Origin: Pithys albifrons albifrons
Lineage: Eukaryota > Chordata > Aves > Passeriformes > Thamnophilidae
Direction: 5' to 3'
DNA length: 64,000 nt
NCBI RefSeq assembly: GCF_047495875.1
Contig: NC_092466.1
Location: forward strand, 10,784,561-10,848,560
Under the pieces are notes generated by a model. That model did not search any database, was not told where the DNA came from, and was given only the letters and a program-made list of their open reading frames with translations. Position 1 is the stretch's first letter. Every line of letters begins with the position of its first letter. Shown here piece by piece: positions 59,101 to 64,000 of this stretch. A program made the translations under genes and the position numbers.

Positions 59101-61970
59101 CAGAGGAAATCTCAGACAATCTCTAAAGTAGCATCCAGACAGCAAACCATGCAAACACACAGAGGTGTGCACAGCTCTGCAGGGACTGGAGCAAACTTTA
59201 CTGTAATCCAAGTTAATCTATTCTCACTCTATTTCCAGAAAAAAAAACAGAAAAAAGGATGAAAAAGACATTATTAAAGCTCTATACGGGATTTTGTTTT
59301 CAGTATTTTGCAATTTGATCTTACAGTTTTTTAAAAAAACAAGGCCAAAAAGAGAACAATAAAACTTGGTCAGCGTAATGAACTGTATGTGTCATCAACC
59401 TAATAAAATTACTTAGCACATCCTTCCCTAAGAGGAGAACATGTTAATCCACAGGGACAGAAATAGATTTCTTACTGCAGAAACAAACTGTGGTCAATCT
59501 ACTGAAGCTTTGCAATTATACAAGATGCAAAAGCCCACAGAAGAGTATTTTTTATCTCAATAAAGGCGACATCAGCCATCAAGCCACTTGTTGCAGAGGC
59601 ACTTAAAGTCTGTTTCTTTAAACAAATACTAAAATATAAGTGAAAAGACAAGTGCAACTCTTGCACATTTCCAAAGCAGCCGAAGCTCACAGACACCATC
59701 AACTCACTCATCTCCTCACTCGGGAATACAAAAAAGCCACAATGCATAAAACTGCAGCTCTTGACATTACCAAATTCAAGACCTTTGACATTGCCTGAAT
59801 TTTAATGCTCTGCATCCCACTGTAGACAAAATCACACAATTTATGGCAGGAGGAGGAAAGTTAGGATGAGATGACACCAGATGCTTTTGTTATCTCAAAA
59901 GCCAGTAAGACAGGTGATCAGAAATGAGCCAGGGAGCTTGCTCATGACCTGCCCACAATACCGTTTTCTCTGTCCATCCTGGCCAGCAGAAAACATTACT
60001 CAAGGGAATGGGAGATAAACACTTCCTATCCTGTCCCTGTCTTTTCCTAGGAAGAAGTAATCCAGAGGTAGTGAAGCAGAATCCCTCTAAAAGCAGTCAC
60101 CATCATCAACATTTCAAGTAACACAGACTTTAGAGTTAAAACCGTGCAGAAGATGCGTTACACCTCACAACCAGCAGAGCTACAGATTCCTGTCACCTCC
60201 AGAGTCGGGCAAGGCTTGTGGCATTGTTGGAGCATTCTGCAAAGGCTGCTGAGACACCTGCATGTGTTTAAACTGAGAGGATGAAGGACAAATCAGAACA
60301 GCATCATTCTGTGCAACAGTCACACAGTGCACCCCGGTCCCGCTCTCTGCCTGTTCAGCTCATCTCCCAGCAGGAACATGCAGAAAAACAACAAATTCAT
60401 CTTCCTTGTGGTTCCCCAGATACACAAGATAAATATGCAACCTGTGGTACAATTAGTATCAGTCAAACACACATTTCACAAGTTTACATAAACGCACACA
60501 AAAATGCAGTAAGCCTGGTACAAAACAACCCCTGGTGCGCCCATCCACACTGATCCTTTAAGAAAACAAGCCTTTGCCCTCTTCCTGCAACAGAATACCC
60601 AAGGCTTTTATTTGGCATTTTTCTAAATAGGCAAGAGACATTTGTAAAATGGGCTAGGCTTGAGCTGTCAGAATAGGACAGATATTAAACGTTTCTAAAA
60701 CCCAAAGGAGCAGGTTTTCTGGTTTCACCCTGTGTGTCAAGTGACAGCTTCACTGTGATGGGTCATTAGCGTGACAAAGAGAAAGCAGCTGGACACAGAG
60801 AGGGGCAGAGGCTAACAGAGAGATTACATCCTTAAATCAACTATAAAACGTTACAAAGGATGAAGAAGAGGAAAAAAAGGGGAGTATATTCAGGGGAATA
60901 AAGTCAGTCTGATAAAGTGTCTAGCTGCAAATCAGATGCAATTAATTAATTTAAATTTAAAAAATTATCACCACAGCTTACTCTTCTGAAAAAAGATTCT
61001 GTTTGAAGAAGTATTTTAAAGTGACTAAAATTATTATTTCATGCAAACAATCTATTTTTACTCTCCTAAATTTCTCCAGTCCTATATGAAGTAAAAATGT
61101 ATCTTTGAAGATCCAGCTCTTCCCATTTTGACATTCCTCATAAAGGATCACAACTGGACATTATTGAGGTTTCTAAACATCTCCATCTTCCTTTCCTCCA
61201 AATGAGACCAGGAAGATTTTAGAACCATCACCACAGTGTAACAGTGGCTCAGCAGGTCCCACGTGACTCTCACCATTAGGCGCAGGCAGCTCGGAATGGG
61301 GTGAATTATGAAGAAAATCAAGAACATATTTTCCAGTCTTCCCATTGGTGGGAACAATAGTGTTAAATTTCCCATAAAAGAGCAATATCCAGGCAACTGA
61401 GTTTTACTAAAGAGAACTGCATTGCCATGTGTTGTATTCCAAAAGCCACTTACCACACTGCTTCTTATAAATTACGTGTTATTTAACTTTTTAATAAAGT
61501 TGATGTTGCTACTGTTATCTCTCTCTCCATTAAAATACTTGAAAAAAAATTGACATTTTGAGGCAACTAAGAATTGATTGATAACTGATAATGCAAATCA
61601 GATCACATGGAAATGTTTGCATGCAATGGGTTCTTTCTGAATTCTTCTGTTCTGACCCCTTTCCACTTTGCACCTCTGTGCTCGCTCCTCAAGCCTTAAA
61701 GTCAATCTTATTGTGCTTCTCTCATAGGCTGTTGGGTTTTAAATTTGAGATTAAAGAAAACAAACGAACAAATCAAACCCAAACCCCACACTTTCAGTCA
61801 TTTTTGTTTATGTACAAAAACATCCATATGCTCAAGCGATCTTTAAGCTTTGGGTCACACCTGATGTACAAGAAGGACCATTGTTTTCCATCAAAAAAAT
61901 AAAAAATAAAAATTTTAATTAGACTACTTGAAGCTAATAATCATCACTGCTGCTCCTTTTTGAAAACAAC
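53178..61970. other. non-coding stretch, no gene seen
   Basis: Mostly AT-rich. Open frames do not exceed about 105 codons. Two minus-strand frames (54037-54318 and 56071-56376) look somewhat protein-like but match nothing recognised. An AAAAC tract lies at 57465-57486 and an AT-only palindromic stretch near 60941-60965. No RNA gene or named repeat was found. Confidence 0.6.
57465..57486. repeat. AAAAC microsatellite
   Basis: Two to three AAAAC units lead into an A run. Simple repeat. Confidence 0.8.
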
Positions 61971-61975
61971 TACAG

Positions 61976-62419
61976 TTAAAAGTGAAGTACCCTCTGAGTG
62001 TCTCTGTCCCTGCCCCCTCCATGCACACACGCATTTGGTACAAGCATTTTAAGTCCTGATTTTACCTCAGGTGAGGTGTAAGAACAGTCTTGGTAATTAC
62101 ACAGCAAGAGGCCAGACAATTCCAGGAAAACTGCAGTTCCCTCACTGTGTGTTTCATAACATACACGGACAATGAATGGGAAACACAAGGAGGAGTTTAA
62201 TAATGCAGGTTTAGTTCCTACATTCTCTGGCAAGTAACAAACCACCCAGTCTGCCTTTGCAGCTCCTGTCTCTTGGTAAAGCTGCTCAGCTAAGACAGCT
62301 AAAGTCTCCTCTGTTTTGTTTTCATGTCTACACAGGGCTGTTACAGTTGTTTGAACACAAACTTCATGAGTCTTCAGGGCTCTGTAGTGCAGGGAAGCCA
62401 CGCAGATTTTGGAGATGTT
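61976..62419 (-). other. long minus-strand open frame, candidate exon
   Basis: The frame stays open for about 160 codons, from just after a TGA near 62450 to the stop at 61976. Two splice-like edges fall inside it: a moderately pyrimidine-rich acceptor ending AAAG next to 62419, and a donor GAG|GTAAAA at 62066/62065. These would give a 354-bp exon that is open throughout. The residue mix (balanced charge, several Cys) is more protein-like than most frames here, but I recognise no domain. The acceptor is weak and the frame has no good ATG. It may be chance or an exon of an unidentified gene. Confidence 0.15.
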
Positions 62420-64000
62420 CTTTACAAGGTAAATAAATACGGAAAGCCTGTATCAGTAACAGTAAGAAGAGAAACAGTAAAACCAGTGTTTCTCCTAATG
62501 TTCCCTTGTTAAGTATCAGCTTAGCCTTTGCCATATATGCCAAACTATTTGCCATGACTAATGTATATAATGGGAGTACATTTCATATTTTATCTCTCCT
62601 GAGAGACCTTGGGGGGGGCGGGAAGAAAGGAAAAAGAGAGAGAAAATCCCACACTGCAGAAAACAGGAAGAAAATTTTAAAAAGCGTATGTTTAACATAA
62701 TGGGTTTAAGTTTAAAAAAAATAAAATAAGCTGGAGGTAATTTTCCCTGATAAGTTTCCTCCTTGCTGCTATAGGAAATAAAGGATTCAAAGCGTACAGC
62801 ACCAGCCTGCTTACTCCTCTCTGCCCCCAGACCTGGCACTAACTGATGACAACTTGGGCGCAGATGTTGGAAATTCCATCTTCCTTCCAGAGGAGCTCAA
62901 AATCTCCAGGGTACAACGCCTTAGGAAAAAAAGATATTAACTCTGGTTTTCCCCCCATTGTTTTAAGGCATCATTATTCAATTGGTAAAACAAACATATA
63001 TTTCTATATCAACACGGGGAGTTAAAAACTGCTCCATTTTCACTGGGTACATAGTACCCATGACAAATCATTAGAACCAAAAGCAAACAAAGAGTTGCAC
63101 TGCCATACAATTCAGTCTCATGCAGTCCACTTGTGGCATGTTTTAAGCAAGAACTTTCACAAAAAGCACTCTTCATACAACATCTTTATAGTTAAACCAC
63201 AGCTGCCACTCAGTCCTTTCTCTCAGTTATTCCCAGCTAGTTGCTCCATCAGACTGCAGTGAATCACACACCTGGAATTATTAACAGGAGTCTCCACTCT
63301 CTCATGCTGCTTAGGCACTCAAACCAATCTAACAGCAGGTGCTAACATTTGTCACACACTGACCTGTCATCTCAAAATTATATTTTGCAATGCAATTGCA
63401 AATTATAAACAAAACCTCCAAATCATAAATTTTCTCATAAGGACAAAGACTTACCAAAAGAAGGAAAAAAACCCCCAAACCAGCAGTTCCAATGACACAT
63501 TGTTTTTTGCAGAGATTTCCCATATGTACTTCACTTGATGGCACTACAGCCCCTACCCTGCATTTCCACTCCTTCCACACAACTGCAGTAGAAAGTGGTT
63601 ATGAACACTGGCCAACACCATCACAACTGTTCTTCTCAGTCTTCTGCTTTATTTCACAAGCAAGGGTATGTTTTTGTAAGTCATCTTCTGTAAGATGTAA
63701 ATTCACATTTCCGTTCTCCAGCAAGGTCTGATTCTCATCTCTACAACTTGCAGGCTTTGACTGCAATAAAGCTTTCAGTTTTGGAAAATAAGAAGTATTT
63801 TCCCATCACACATCACAACAACCTGCATAGATAGAATTCTTTAACTGCTCTGTAAATCTTATCATTGGACCTTTATTATCAACTGAATTGACACTGTCAC
63901 TCTGGGGGAAAAAGTACAGCATGTACACAGCATATTTCAATTTATATTTTATTGTATTCGGGTCCTACCAGCAAGGAATTTCAAATTAGGGATTCAGTAT
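62420..64000. other. non-coding stretch, no gene seen
   Basis: AT-rich, with a purine-rich interval containing an 8-base G run at 62611-62618. No coding exon, RNA gene or recognised repeat. The right edge is ordinary sequence, so any gene spanning the window would continue outside it. Confidence 0.65.

Noticed and set aside
60941..60965. Cluster of ATTA/TTAAT words as a homeodomain site array.
   Set aside because: AT-only sequence gives such words by chance, with no supporting context.
1..64000. Bacterial or phage content (operons, CRISPR, insertion sequences, defence systems) and intact endogenous retroviruses.
   Set aside because: No packed coding frames, no regularly spaced repeats, no paired long terminal repeats and no recognisable transposase, polymerase or capsid motifs in any long frame.

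Overview
The window reads as vertebrate, most likely bird, nuclear DNA from a gene-poor interval: either a long intron or an intergenic stretch. I found no gene that I can name. The evidence is negative and compositional. The sequence is AT-rich, with stops in all six frames. The longest open frame is 187 codons and lies in a local GC-rich pocket. There is no operon-like packing, no ribosome-site/ORF pairing, no tRNA or rRNA, no CRISPR array and no insertion sequence. Young interspersed repeats of the mammalian kind (Alu, L1) are absent. The few recognisable dispersed repeats look like worn 3' ends of CR1 LINEs, the usual retroposon of birds and other reptiles. Repeated A-rich tracts broken by C runs (about 44760, 45972 and 51745) also fit a bird genome. 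Species cannot be told from this.

Layout. 1-1500 is plain AT-rich DNA. 1500-2420 is CpG-rich; within it 1621-1920 has, by hand count, about 57% GC and 15 CpG, with a consensus splice donor on the minus strand. 2421-6690 is ordinary sequence with a small CpG pocket near 3517-3590 and two CR1-like remnants (about 4254-4370 and 5785-5910). 6690-7630 is less AT-rich and holds a G-quadruplex motif and a strong 3' splice-site-like sequence. 7630-22250 is mostly unremarkable. 22460-22545 is the clearest CR1 remnant. 27270-27745 is GC-rich but CpG-poor and unidentified. 33190-33240 has a minus-strand donor just after a short ATG frame. 35160-35390 is a small dense CpG cluster. 35400-46400 is very AT-rich, with isolated pockets that could be conserved elements: a C-tract G4 motif, a well-formed 139-bp exon candidate at 39993-40131, an alternative-hairpin element at 41717-41759, and a GATA-motif pocket at 43800-44060. 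46400-46515 is another CpG pocket. 52400-53180 holds the longest ORF and a CpG cluster. 53180-64000 is ordinary, apart from a long minus-strand open frame at 61976-62419.

No set of genes working together is visible. The points worth checking are the exon-like segments, the CpG pockets and the structure-forming motifs. All are described as candidates. GC and CpG figures are hand counts on short stretches. Conservation and transcription, which would decide most cases, could not be tested here.
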